Positions 1 through 10,900 of a stretch of 64,000 bases of DNA are shown here, in pieces (the stretch's first letter is position 1; each line of letters begins with the position of its first letter). Below the pieces are notes generated by a model. That model searched no databases. It was not told the DNA's origin and worked only from the letters and a program-made list of their open reading frames with translations. Both the position numbers and the translations under genes were made by a program. Source of the DNA: Pycnopodia helianthoides (Eukaryota; Echinodermata; Asteroidea; Forcipulatida; Asteriidae); NCBI GenBank assembly GCA_032158295.1, contig CM063244.1, positions 6,018,510 through 6,082,509 on the forward strand. Reading direction: 5' to 3'.

Positions 1-33
1 ACCTTGTCTGAGAAGGATTTGTCTACCACTTAC

Positions 34-2715
34 CCCTCTGTACTTTAACGGTGATGACGTCAGGCATGATGTAGGATGGCTTAGGCTTAAGGGATTTCAG
101 GGGATTAGTCACTGGATCAGCCGAGGAGATCTCCATCTGGACTGCACCGTTAGGGCCAACGCCAAGGTCATGAAGGGTCAATCCATCTTTGACATTTGAA
201 CCTGGAGACAAAATGAATAGACCGTTACGCACAGTGCTCGGTAAAAATCGGAGGCCTAAGTGCATAATAAATAAGTGCCCATGTTACACGGCACACACTG
301 GTAGGCAAACATGGAGTCATGTAAAATAAGCTCAGATTTTAAACTGGTAAAAGCCAGAATTCCAGCTAATTTGATCGAATTAAAGCAGTATTTGATGTAT
401 TAGCCATGAAGTAGGGTCCCATTCCTGCAACCAATAACTGTGGGCTTATATTTTATAGTTTAATGGCTTTTGTAGCCAACATTTGCCAAAATTTTCTTGT
501 TTATGCAGGACTGTTTTACATGGTTTAGTTGGTGAACGTGCAGTTTGTGGGTAATTGTGCGATGACATACATGTACAGCGACTGGCTTCAACTGGCTGTT
601 ACATATTGCGTTAAAACTTTGGTAGAATCTGGTAGCCAATCGAAAAAACTAGCTACGGGACCGCTCGCTCACGTTCAGGGAAATTCGGCCATGAAATGGT
701 CCTCGTCCGTTGGTGCATTTTAAACTTTCTGAACGGTGCAATCCCAGCCTCAAGTTACCAATGGACAACGACAGAATTAGTCTACCCATCCACAAGTAAA
801 GCTACTTTGATGTTATCGCATCAAGGATAAAGCATCATGTACGTTTCAAATTTGTGTGCGGTAAAACTGAATCATAACTTTGGGTCTGCTCTACAGCACC
901 GAGTCCAACTAGATAACACTGAAACCAGCTGATTGGATTTTGAATAACTTGAAAAGGAGAGAGAGACTCCTCTTTTCCCTGTGTCCATTTCTTACCATCA
1001 TACATGAAGACGAGCTGATCCGACGGCATTCTCAATTCCGTGGCAAAGTGGGCCCTAAGCTGCTGCATGGTTTGACTCAGAGCACAGGCCATCGTTGTCA
1101 CCTGACCACTCGGCATCAAAACAAATTTCACTACAAAAACAAAAGAAATTTATGTGATTTTTCATCGAAAAATGTATCATTGGTCTCTGTATCACTGCTT
1201 TAAAATATAAACACTTAATCGAATTTCCCTCAAATAAATAATGTATGCACAGCTACAATCATGGGTGAAAGGTTTTAGGTGGCTTGATTCAACACCACTG
1301 ACGTAACAGTTATTTCAAATTAATAATTCGGAGTTGAGTGAAAAAAGGGCGCCATCAGATGGCTGCGTGGAGGGTGCAAATCTCCTGGCCCAATTTAAGT
1401 GGGTAAGTTGCGTGCGATAGTTTGAAACTTGAGCGTGCAGGCTTCAAACTTGCGCGCGGACTGCGGAGCTACATAGCGTTCATCATGGATAGAAATACAA
1501 AGCAGAGTCGAGGCGAGCAGAGGCTAAACTGTCAGATATGTTCTCAAATTTTAAATTTGTTAAAAATGTTTTTTAAGCGGAAAGGAAGTTATGAACGGGA
1601 ATAAAAGAGTGGTGACTCAGTCTTTAACAGCCGCTTAAAACCTTGACCCTGCCAGTTTTAAACGGCCGTCTAAGACAGAGTCACCCACTCTTTTATTCCC
1701 TTGTTATTGTGCAGTCCTGATTTGGTGTTCTTGTTGTAAGGCCACTTAGGCAGTTTTTCCTATAGTAAAGGACACCGGAATAAGGGAAGTTTAAATTTTG
1801 TAACTGGAACATTTCAAAGGGCACCTTAAGGCAATGTCTAGGGGCATGTAGGGTTTGACTGGCAATTTATCGTTATTGGGGTATAACAATTAACATATAT
1901 CATCTCTGAGAGAGATTTATTTTACCTGTAGCAGTCGCGTTCAGAGGATCTGGCACTGGTGAAGCAGCGTGCGGATCAACTTCATGCTGCTCATCAGTCT
2001 GATCTGTTTCCATGCCAACCGTCTCCTTCTCAACAGGTGATGCTCTGTTTTCTGCATCTCCCTCCACCTCTTGGGTCGCTGCCTCAACGGTCTCCTCCCG
2101 CTCTGTTTCTGTCGGAGGATCTTCAACATCTTGGGAAGCAGACTTTTGTTGTTCCTCCTCAGTTATTTTACTTTCCTCGGCAGCAGAGTCTACAGCTACA
2201 TCCTCAGCCGCCTCTTCCTTCTTCTCCTCCTCTGTGACTTCAGCCTCTTGGGTCGGTCCTGGGGTCTCCGGTGCAGAAACCTCGTTAGTTTGTGGCGCTT
2301 CCTCAGCCGGTACTGCCTCCTCTTGGGTTTCTTGGGGAGGTTGTTCCCCGACAGGTTCATCTGCTCCTCCGTCGGTTTCAGCGGCAACTTCTGTTTGTGG
2401 TGTGGCTTCTTCATCAGGTTGGGGAGCAGATTCTCCAACAGCCTCGGGTGCAGCTTCTCCCTCAGCTGGAGGTGCAACCTCTCCCTCAGCTTGAGGTGCA
2501 ACCTCTCCCTCAGCTGGAGGTGCAACCTCTCCCTCAGCTGGAGGTGCATCCTCCCCTCCTGCTACAGGCGTTGGGTCTCCTACTGTTTCTTCAGCAATGA
2601 CAGTGCTTTCTGCAGGATCGTCAGCTCTGTCTGTCATCTCACTTGGTTCATCCGTCTGCATTTCCTTGTCCACCTCCTTCAATTCACTTGGAACTTGACT
2701 CTCCTCATCTGCCAT
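34..2715 (-). CDS. IQUB: IQUB, IQ motif and ubiquitin-like domain protein (5' part, three exons)
   Basis: Axonemal protein, linked in mammals and algae to the base of radial spoke 1; this role is family knowledge. Three minus-strand coding exons join in phase 1: 2715-1926, 1130-996 and 201-34. Each junction has GT and AG. The ATG at 2715 opens MADEESQVPSELKE, an acidic, low-complexity tail of about 260 residues rich in E, P, A and T. Exons 2-3 encode a ubiquitin-like fold, starting VKFVLMPSGQVTTM, passing MYDG then SNVKDGLTLHDLGVGPNGAV, and ending in QMEISSADP, the IQUB signature. The IQ motifs lie beyond the left edge after VITVKVQRG, so the gene is partial. It is divergent from the dynein gene at 4991. 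A purine-poor stretch before AG near 2760 suggests a 5'UTR intron. The minus-strand reading explains all long plus-strand frames over 1959-2835. Confidence 0.86.
1337..1701. repeat. Dispersed palindromic repeat, family P1 copy in IQUB intron 1
   Basis: The right part folds: GGAATAAAAGAGTGGTGACT near 1600 is matched by its reverse complement ending at about 1700. The body (GCGCCATCAGATGGCTG, GGCCCAATTTAAGTGGG, GGCTAAACTGTCAGA) recurs at 8055-8350, and the fold also recurs at 33300-33480. No coding capacity was seen, so it is probably a non-autonomous foldback DNA element. Confidence 0.6.
2435..2557 (-). repeat. 24-bp coding tandem repeat in IQUB (EGEVAPPA units)
   Basis: Five near-identical 24-bp units encode eight-residue repeats of the form EGEVAPPA, drifting to EGEAAPEA and VGESAPQ at the C-terminal end. 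The unit length is a multiple of three, so copy change keeps the frame. It lies in the disordered acidic tail, upstream of the ubiquitin-like domain. Confidence 0.85.
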
Positions 2716-4990
2716 GGTTATTGTGTTGTTTATTCCTCAGTTAATAACTGCAAATCTGCAAGGTGGAGAAAATATAAAAAGACGGATTGTAGAAGAAGTG
2801 CCTTAACCATTTTGTTGTGTTTTGGGGGGGTTTAAGTTAAGTGCAAACAGGTTAAAGTTTTTTAGATACCAAGAAAGAAAAGCAATGTAACACATAGCCA
2901 CCTGCAACTCAGCACAGTAGTATAAGTAGAACTTTACACAAGCATGCGTCTAGAAGGTGCGTGGAAGTTTGCACTGCCACTGCAGACAGTAGACAAGTGT
3001 TCAAAGTAGACAAATCTGCGTCTTGAGGTTGAACAAGATATTACGTCATATTACCTCAAAGGTGCGTGTTATAATATTAATTAACAATGTTCTGTTTAAA
3101 CTTGAAACATCTAAATCAACACAGAAATTTATATTTTTACATTCTTCAAAGAAGTCCTTTCTAACATTCCTTTTTAATTTTATGTCATAAATTGTTATGA
3201 CAACATCGGGCAGTCTGGTGATCAGTGGGCCCATGGCACTGCTTACCGCAGAATGTATGCGCTTATTAATAATATGGCCCCGTTGAATTATTGAAGTACT
3301 CACAGGACAGTAGTACGTGCTTTGTTTTACAGGGTGCCTGTAAGCACAGAATTCCACAGTAAGCAGAGCCATGGAATTGGACCCTGGTGACTGTGTAGTG
3401 GCTGAACCCATGCAGAACCCAAATAAAAGGATGCTGTACCATGCCGATAAAAGTAAAGTAAATTCAACGCAACGAACGGTAAGAAACAACGACGACCAGC
3501 AGTCCTACTCGAGTCCTAGCAACTCATGAACTCGCCTCTTGCAAGTTGCACATCGCACATCATGTCGTGTCAACACTCGCCTGTCGCCTGTCTGATTTAT
3601 TTTAATTTCTACCTCCATGGTCTGATCATAAATGATCAAATATCTCTAAACCTTTACAGTTTATCGTCTAAAATTGTGAATAATATATCATACATACCTT
3701 GTAAAATGGTAATATTCACATCAAACAAACGTCTAGATCATCCCAGGTTCATTCATAACTCATGTTGAATCTCTGTTCGATATTTTGCGTACAAACCGGT
3801 GATATACAAACAAGATGTGTACTGTGTGTACTGTGTGCTCTCAAATCTGTTTGGTGACGTCAGGTTGCTTAGCGCTCGATGTGATGACCCTTGACCCATC
3901 AATCCGCCGCTGTTTCCGAAATCTTCCGAATCAAACTTGTGATCTTTCGGCAACTTTCGGAATTCACCCTGACGACGAGATAAATGATTGAAACTGGAGA
4001 CGAGGATTTTAACGTTAGAAATTGTAATACAAGAATCTAGTTTTACCATTAAAGTTTGCGTCATGAATTGAGTTGAGCATAGCAGAAGTAGCTGGAACAG
4101 TCAGTGTATATTTTTGCACTGTTTAAATGTAAGTTGTACCGTCTGAAATTCACGTAAATTGAAATTTCCAACAGGCTCAGCACGGAGACCGTAGACTGGA
4201 AGTCGCCATATTGTTTTGGGTTTGTTATGGGAATTTTGCATACACAGTTCTCCATTCATTTTGCGTTTCAAAAGTTGAAGCGCACTGTTGTTTACCTTCA
4301 TAAGAATATGAAATATTTATAATTTCAATGTCAAGTTGAATTTATTGTAGATCAATCTTGATTTAGTTAAATCTGTCATTTTAAAAATTAATTAAATAGT
4401 TTAGAAATAAACAGAGTTTTACTTTTTGTTTTTAAATGAAAGTTGAGTAAACTTTTACTTTAAAATTAAAGTTTAATTTTAGCCTAATCCCAAGAGGCCT
4501 ATTTCATTATTATTATTTAAGACAGTAAACAAAATTGTTGGTTCTTTAGTACTAGTCGGTTGCTCCAGCAAAGCAAGGCAAATTCGAAATTGCATCATAG
4601 GGTCATGAAGGTGTTAGTAATTGTTTTTTACCCAACTCTAGTCTGATAAAACGTATATTCAATAGATTTTAAATTTTAAAATGAGTAATTGTATAGTACT
4701 ACTAGAGAGACTGTTTCGTAAAAAGTAAAACAAAAATCAACATAAACAATGAGCGTTACAAATATTTAAATTAAATTCACTCACAATGACGGTACGTAGG
4801 TACAGCAGCCGTATTGATTGGGTAGTATAGTAGTACTTTTTTTTCTCTTAGACAAAATTTGATTATTATTGACTACATGTGTGTGAATATTGTTTATTAA
4901 GATGGTGTTTTGCTTGCTGCTGTAGTAATTCATTGTCTTATTTGTGTCAAGAATTTTAAATTCATTACTTTAATTTCTTTGTCGTTTTAG
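2716..4990. promoter_or_regulatory. Head-to-head intergenic interval, candidate bidirectional promoter
   Basis: The interval separates the IQUB start codon from the dynein start codon. It is AT-rich (notably 4320-4985), with a less AT-rich patch at about 3840-4260 that contains a perfect TGACGTCA. The dynein ATG directly follows a pyrimidine-rich acceptor (gtcgttttag), so a non-coding first exon should lie inside this interval. No TATA box or clear RFX X-box was recognised by eye. I see no convincing third gene; a 147-codon minus-strand frame at 3046-3489 is discussed under rejected items. Confidence 0.45.
3855..3862. promoter_or_regulatory. Consensus CRE/ATF palindrome TGACGTCA
   Basis: This is an exact eight-base palindrome within the less AT-rich part of the divergent interval, followed closely by GGTTGCTTAGC, which resembles only half of an RFX site. 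Position between two axonemal genes makes it a reasonable promoter element, but one short motif is weak evidence. Confidence 0.3.
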
Positions 4991-7900
4991 ATGGCTGCCC
5001 ATGTAAATGGTAAGGGTGGGCCAAGGGGAACCCGTAATGGGCCCCCTCGCCTGGCCAATGGGATGCCCCGCCTTCCCCCGATCAACACCCCCGCAAGCGT
5101 ACTCTCTTCAAGCAACAAAGACTACAGCAAGAGCAAACTAATGACACATAGGAGAGCGAAGGAAATGCAAGGCTTACTGACAGATATTTTGTACAAGAAT
5201 GCGAAAGAGGTGGAGTTGGATATCGGAGACAGCAACAGGAAAAGGCCACCAACTGCACGGAATCCACACTACCCTAAATCTGTGAGTAGCTTGAGACAGA
5301 GATTTGAATCAGGCATTATGTTGTCTCTTTTTTTAAAAGGAATTATACATTTTTTTTGACTGCCTCTTTTTAAAAAATGGAGGAGTGTGAAAAAGTGGCT
5401 GTTGGATCATGGATGTAGAATATGGTTGGATTCTAACACTTGTTTCCCTTTGCATTGATGCATTCGGTAGATTTCATTAATTTAAAATGGGAACATTTGG
5501 ATACTGATAACCATAATGGTGTCATGAACCTTTTGACTTAAATTGTGTTTCTAGGTTAATAAAGCAGTAAAATTATTGTTTGTTTATTTTTATTTTTTAT
5601 TTTTTGTTAAAGAATAATACATAGGTGTGAGATGTGGGGGATAGGGGGGGTGTTCCGATGAAGGCCTTGAGAGAGGGGATGGCACACAGGTCCAAATGAC
5701 AGCTATGGAGACTTCTCTTTAGGCACAGCTCTCAGATTATGGAGATTTATTCTATATATGAGTGACGAACCTGCACCTGTGAAGTCAGGGCAGGCAGTGA
5801 TACAAAAAGAATTAGTTTAGTTACAGTTGTTTACTTTTGTTTACACTACTCAGCAACTGTGTAAAAACGTAAGGCAGAAACAAACCACAAGTTAGGCAAT
5901 TCTTCAGCGACAACCAAGGCAACGCAGCAAACCCACCCCAAAACAAAAGCACAAATCCACCTGCAGTTTCTAAACAATTGCTAAGTTTACATTTCATAGA
6001 ATACATGGTTGTTCAATTTAAAAGAACAAGAGACTGGTACTTAACATCTTAAAATAAGGCCTACATGAATTTAACCAGAAACCCCTTACTTTGCACATAC
6101 ACGTACTACACATGGCCATACTTCATATGCCAGCAGTACAAACACACATGTGCTTCTCTAAATACCAGTTTTATATTCCGTCTGTTAATTCCTAATCTAC
6201 TTCCAGCGTTTGTTTTTACCTTTGTTGGCTTAATACGTCACTTGTTTGAGTTGTTTTCATTGAGTTCATGATTGACATAATGTTGGGCCATGGCATTTTC
6301 CGTATTTGTTTTAAACACAGGTATAGGCTGTGCAAGTCTCGCGCGTATTCCAACTTCCGGGACCAAGTTGGTCCCCGACCATTTTGAGTTTTACGTGTGC
6401 GCAAATTTGTTTCTTCAAATACTTAGATTTAAGATTTGAGATGACTATATCAATTATATCATAATTGTCGATAAAGTAAACTTTAGCCATTAAATAGCAG
6501 TTGAAAGTAAAATAGATTTAACAAATCAACAAAGAAAACCTGGTAAAAAGACTTGACCTCCAATTCCGTTAACTTGTAAACAAATTAAGAATTTTGCCCA
6601 TGCTCACACAAATTCGGGCGTGATTGGCAAATAGGTTTTTCACAAAATAAGCATCCTTTACCCAAGACTTAATTTTGTTTCAATGTAAATAATAACAAAA
6701 AATTATTTGTATCATAAAAATTGAAATTGTATTGATAAAAAATTGCTGTGGGTTTTTATTTTCAAGATTCTTGCACAAATAGAGTTTAAAAAGAAGATAT
6801 GATTTCATAGTAAAATATAGTCTCATCTGTTTGAGTTGTTTTTTTCCGTTTTTAAGACGCACAAGGCTTGCACAGTCTAACTGAGAAAAGAATGTTTTTG
6901 TGTTTTGTTGTTGCTTTTTGTTAATTTTTTTATGTTTCTTGGCCATGAAATAGTACTGGTGTAACTAAAGGGTGTTGTAAAAAGCTTGATTATCTTATGA
7001 GCCATCTCAATTTTACCAAATGTTAACTTACACTTGATAGTTTGCCTCTTTAGTTGTCAGACCTGGTTCCTCCTATCAGGATTTTTGAGCGCGAATCCAG
7101 GCTTTCTGCTTGGGCAGACTTGCATAAAAAAGCATGTTCACAATTGATTTAAATTGTAAATGTAGGCCTACTATCAACAATATGCTAGTTTACGGTAGGA
7201 ACTGACCCCCCTCCCCCCAAAAAAAATCCCCAAAGTTCATTTGAACTATCAATTTCATATCAATGCAACTGTTCATTGTTTGGATGATCTATTTTATTGC
7301 AGGTTGTATTTAATTTTAGGGCATACATTTCTTAGGGCATCGGGTAGTGCTTCTGAAGTTTCATTTGCAAGCATTTATAGTTTTGTTGTTGTTGCCATTT
7401 GTGCTTGCTTCATAGTTGTTAACGCAAGTTTTTGTTTTGTTTTCTTCTTTCTTTTTATACCCGCCTCATTTTTGAATAACAAATCCTTGAATTCAATTCT
7501 CTACCTCGATGCTCTATAAATCCTGATGTACCCTTTCCATTATTAACACTTCACCCAATTCCAAACTTCTTTCCTCTTGTGACTCTCGAAAATTTCCTCT
7601 GAACCTCCTCCCTGAACCCCCTTGGTTCAACTCTGCACGTTCCCCATATCATACATTAATATACAGATGATGAGCAAGGATCGCATGCAAAGGGTAAGTC
7701 TAGATCCCCGTCTCTTCACAGTGTAAGGTACATACGTACTTTGAGCACCAGTTCATTTGAAAAAACCTCGTATTTTTACACGTTTGAGTCCAATTATAAC
7801 AACTCTAGAACAAACTGGTGGTGGAGATGCTGAATTAACTGTTCACAATTCTTACATTGTTCTCACGGCTTTACAGCAATTATTTCTTTTAAACCCATAG

Positions 7901-10900
7901 ACTAAATCGTTTTCTGTGGAAAGGAAATTCGTAAATATCCGCGACAGCTTATCCATTTTGATTGGTCAAGAGGAAATCACGTTGCCATGTTTAATTTTGC
8001 GATACAAATACAGTTAGAAGTGAATAAACATGATCGGACCTTATTAAGTAAAAAGAGAGCGATTAGATGGTTGTGCGGACCGCAAAATTTCACGGCCCAA
8101 TTTAAGTAGGCAGGCCGCATATTTGGCTAAACTGTCAGACTTGTTCTAAAAAATTTTAAAAGGTTTTGGGATGTTTTTAGCGGAAATTTTGGTTTTGGTG
8201 TTAAAGTGTGTTGAGTTTGTTTTAAACTAGTTGTTTAAACACGTCGAGGCCTGGTTCTTGATAATGTTACCTCGACTCCATCTCGGTAAAAAATTGTCAA
8301 GAATCAGGCCTCATTGTGTTTAAACAACTCAGGGTTCTCCCAAGGATATTTTTCAAAACTGGGGCATTCTTGATCCAAATTTGGAAGTTTGGCCAAAGCA
8401 CGCTGAGTTGAAACAAGGTCTTCACAAAGTTGTGTTTATCTTGGTTTTAAGAGCCCAAATGGGCAATTTGGAGCATTCTAAATTGTTTTATCTTGAAAAA
8501 ATTTGTGAAATTAGTAAGAAAAAAAAAAAAGGAGAAGTTTTTATTACTTATTTTCACGTATCGTCATGCAATTGGCACATATCGGCGCGATACGCTAGCT
8601 TGTTAATGGGGAGAACCCTGCAGCTAGTTAAAAACCTCTTCCCCTACTTTGATTCCATTAGTAAATGCTGTTCATGAAACACACACACACAAAAACTTCT
8701 GGTGTATTGTTCACATTTTCACCTCACCACTTTTGTTTTCAGCACGTAAAATTGCGAATCTCTGGGTTTGTTAGTCAATAGTGTAACAAAATACAGAGCA
8801 GAAGCTAAACGCTTGTTCACATTTTGTTGCAAATAAGCCCAACTGTTTTTTACTGAACAATTAATTTGGTTAGGTTTTGCTGAATTAACTATACTTGCAT
8901 TTGGATGATGTGGTTGAAGAGAGCTCACCCATAACACTAGCCCGGTGTATATTGTCTAGTAGAAACTGCTATGGGCTAGTAAACACCACTTCTCAACTTG
9001 CCCTGTGGGCTACTCAAAACTGCAACCTACTCATTTAAAATTATCATATTTCTTCCTTTTTAGGCCTATATGTGAAAATTAAATTTGAATGTAACTTCAT
9101 TTGATCATTCAACTGGTTGTGATCGTGCCGACCATTGATCCACCAGAAGGACACACTATGATGGTGTTTAAAAACTGGGCTACTAAAACTTTCTGGGGGC
9201 AAGTGAAATGCACAGTTTACTAGCTCGCTGGGCTACTTTACAAAAAGCTTGAGTGTGAGGCCTGTTGAACACTCTGATCTACTTTGCAAGTTTGACTTTT
9301 TCTTTGGTTAGGTCTTATATTTTTGGAACCAAAAGGGTTTCACTCAATGTTCACTCACTGCCACCAATTAACCCCCAACAGTGCTGACAAGTTTGCTTGT
9401 TGACTGCTGTGGGATTATGGAAAACACAATGAATTGTCCTCCTCTATTTGTCACTAATTAACCCTTACTTTCTCGGGCCTTTTTGCTGCAGGTGACCTCA
9501 ACGGTCCAATATCCTCCTTTTTTATGTCACTCCACACCAAATTGTTTGGACACAGATAAGCTTAGAATGCCCGGCCCAGCGACAAGCAAAATTGTTATTT
9601 GGACCTACAGCCCTCAGTCCATCTGAATCCTTCATTTTTGGCAAAGATGTAGAAGGGTTGGGGAGATTATAGGTTAAAAGACATAAGACACAAGACACAA
9701 GAAGCTTGATTAAATTCCCAAAGAAGAAGTTGCATTGCTCGCACAAGCTTTAGGACACAAACTTTTAAAACTGTGCAAAAGCAGCACCGTCAAACACGTC
9801 CAAATACCTTAACCCCCTGAACATGTCGGCTATTAAGCTCCTGATGGATTCTGTAAAATTTGAAAATGCACACACCTGCTGATTTTGGGAATATATTTAA
9901 TAATGTTAACCACGTCAACTCAACCCAACAGCAAAACTACCTCTTCATGAAGCAGTGTGTGGAGAACAGCCCGGTGACGTCGATGGAGTCGGAGTGGTTT
10001 CAAAACATATTGGATCTGGTACCAGACCACCTCACACAGAATGCTAAGATGCAGGTGTTCATCGAGGAGCTCTTTGAGGAGGTCAAGGGGGAGTGGACCA
10101 ACAGCATGAAGAAGTCCATGGGTAAGTAACATTCAGCATTTTTGTCATCTTCTTCTTTACTGTCCCGGATGACCTGGGCTCGATTTCATGGCTCTGCATG
10201 CTTACCTTGAACAAAGAATCGGTGCTAACAGAAGCAGAGAATTCGGCACTTACGTCAAGCGCATTTCACGGGTTAGCGGGAAATTTTTGCTTGTGTGCGT
10301 GCGTACTCCACGTTACTAGGTATTCTTCGCTTACACAGCTAGCGCAGAAATTTTTGCAACCCAAGATGATTGATGTATTGTGATAAATTTGATTCTTTTG
10401 ATTGTCTTCCATAGTTCAACATGTTCTAGTCAAACCAGCAGTCAAGGGATTGGAAAACGTCAACATCGGAGAGCTTCCCGAAGAACCCCAGTAAGTTCAT
10501 GCACCATACATTTTTTTTTCTGCAAGGTCAAAATAGGTGCAAATCTTACAAGCCTCAACTCCCGGTAGACTATCTATAATAATAAGAATAATAATAGTGG
10601 CTTCTTATAAAGCGCTCATATCCGTCACTCAGGGACACTCAAGGCGCTTCAACAGTCAGTATTTTCCTACAAGGTATATATGTGGAGCTACTTTTTGAAG
10701 TTTGAGACCTATTCCTTTACAAAGCACAATGTAATGGTTTACAAGGTATACCTATTTTTATTTTTGAAACTACTTCCAGTAACATTTGCCAGTGAGTTGA
10801 CCAATTGTTTCAAAAGCATTCAACTGCCAAGGTTGTGTACGGTGGCACAATTGTACACAGAACCACTTGTGTGCTGTGTAGATGTACTAATCACGTGATA

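Noticed and set aside
2012..2835. Long plus-strand frames (160 and 254 codons) over the IQUB first exon
   Set aside because: Antisense shadows of the acidic repeat-rich IQUB exon; compositions are low-complexity Ser/Ala or Leu/Cys.
3046..3489. 147-codon minus-strand frame with a hydrophobic start, between IQUB and the dynein
   Set aside because: No family recognised and no splice or promoter support. A frame of this length can occur by chance in 64 kb. It may include 5'UTR or repeat sequence.
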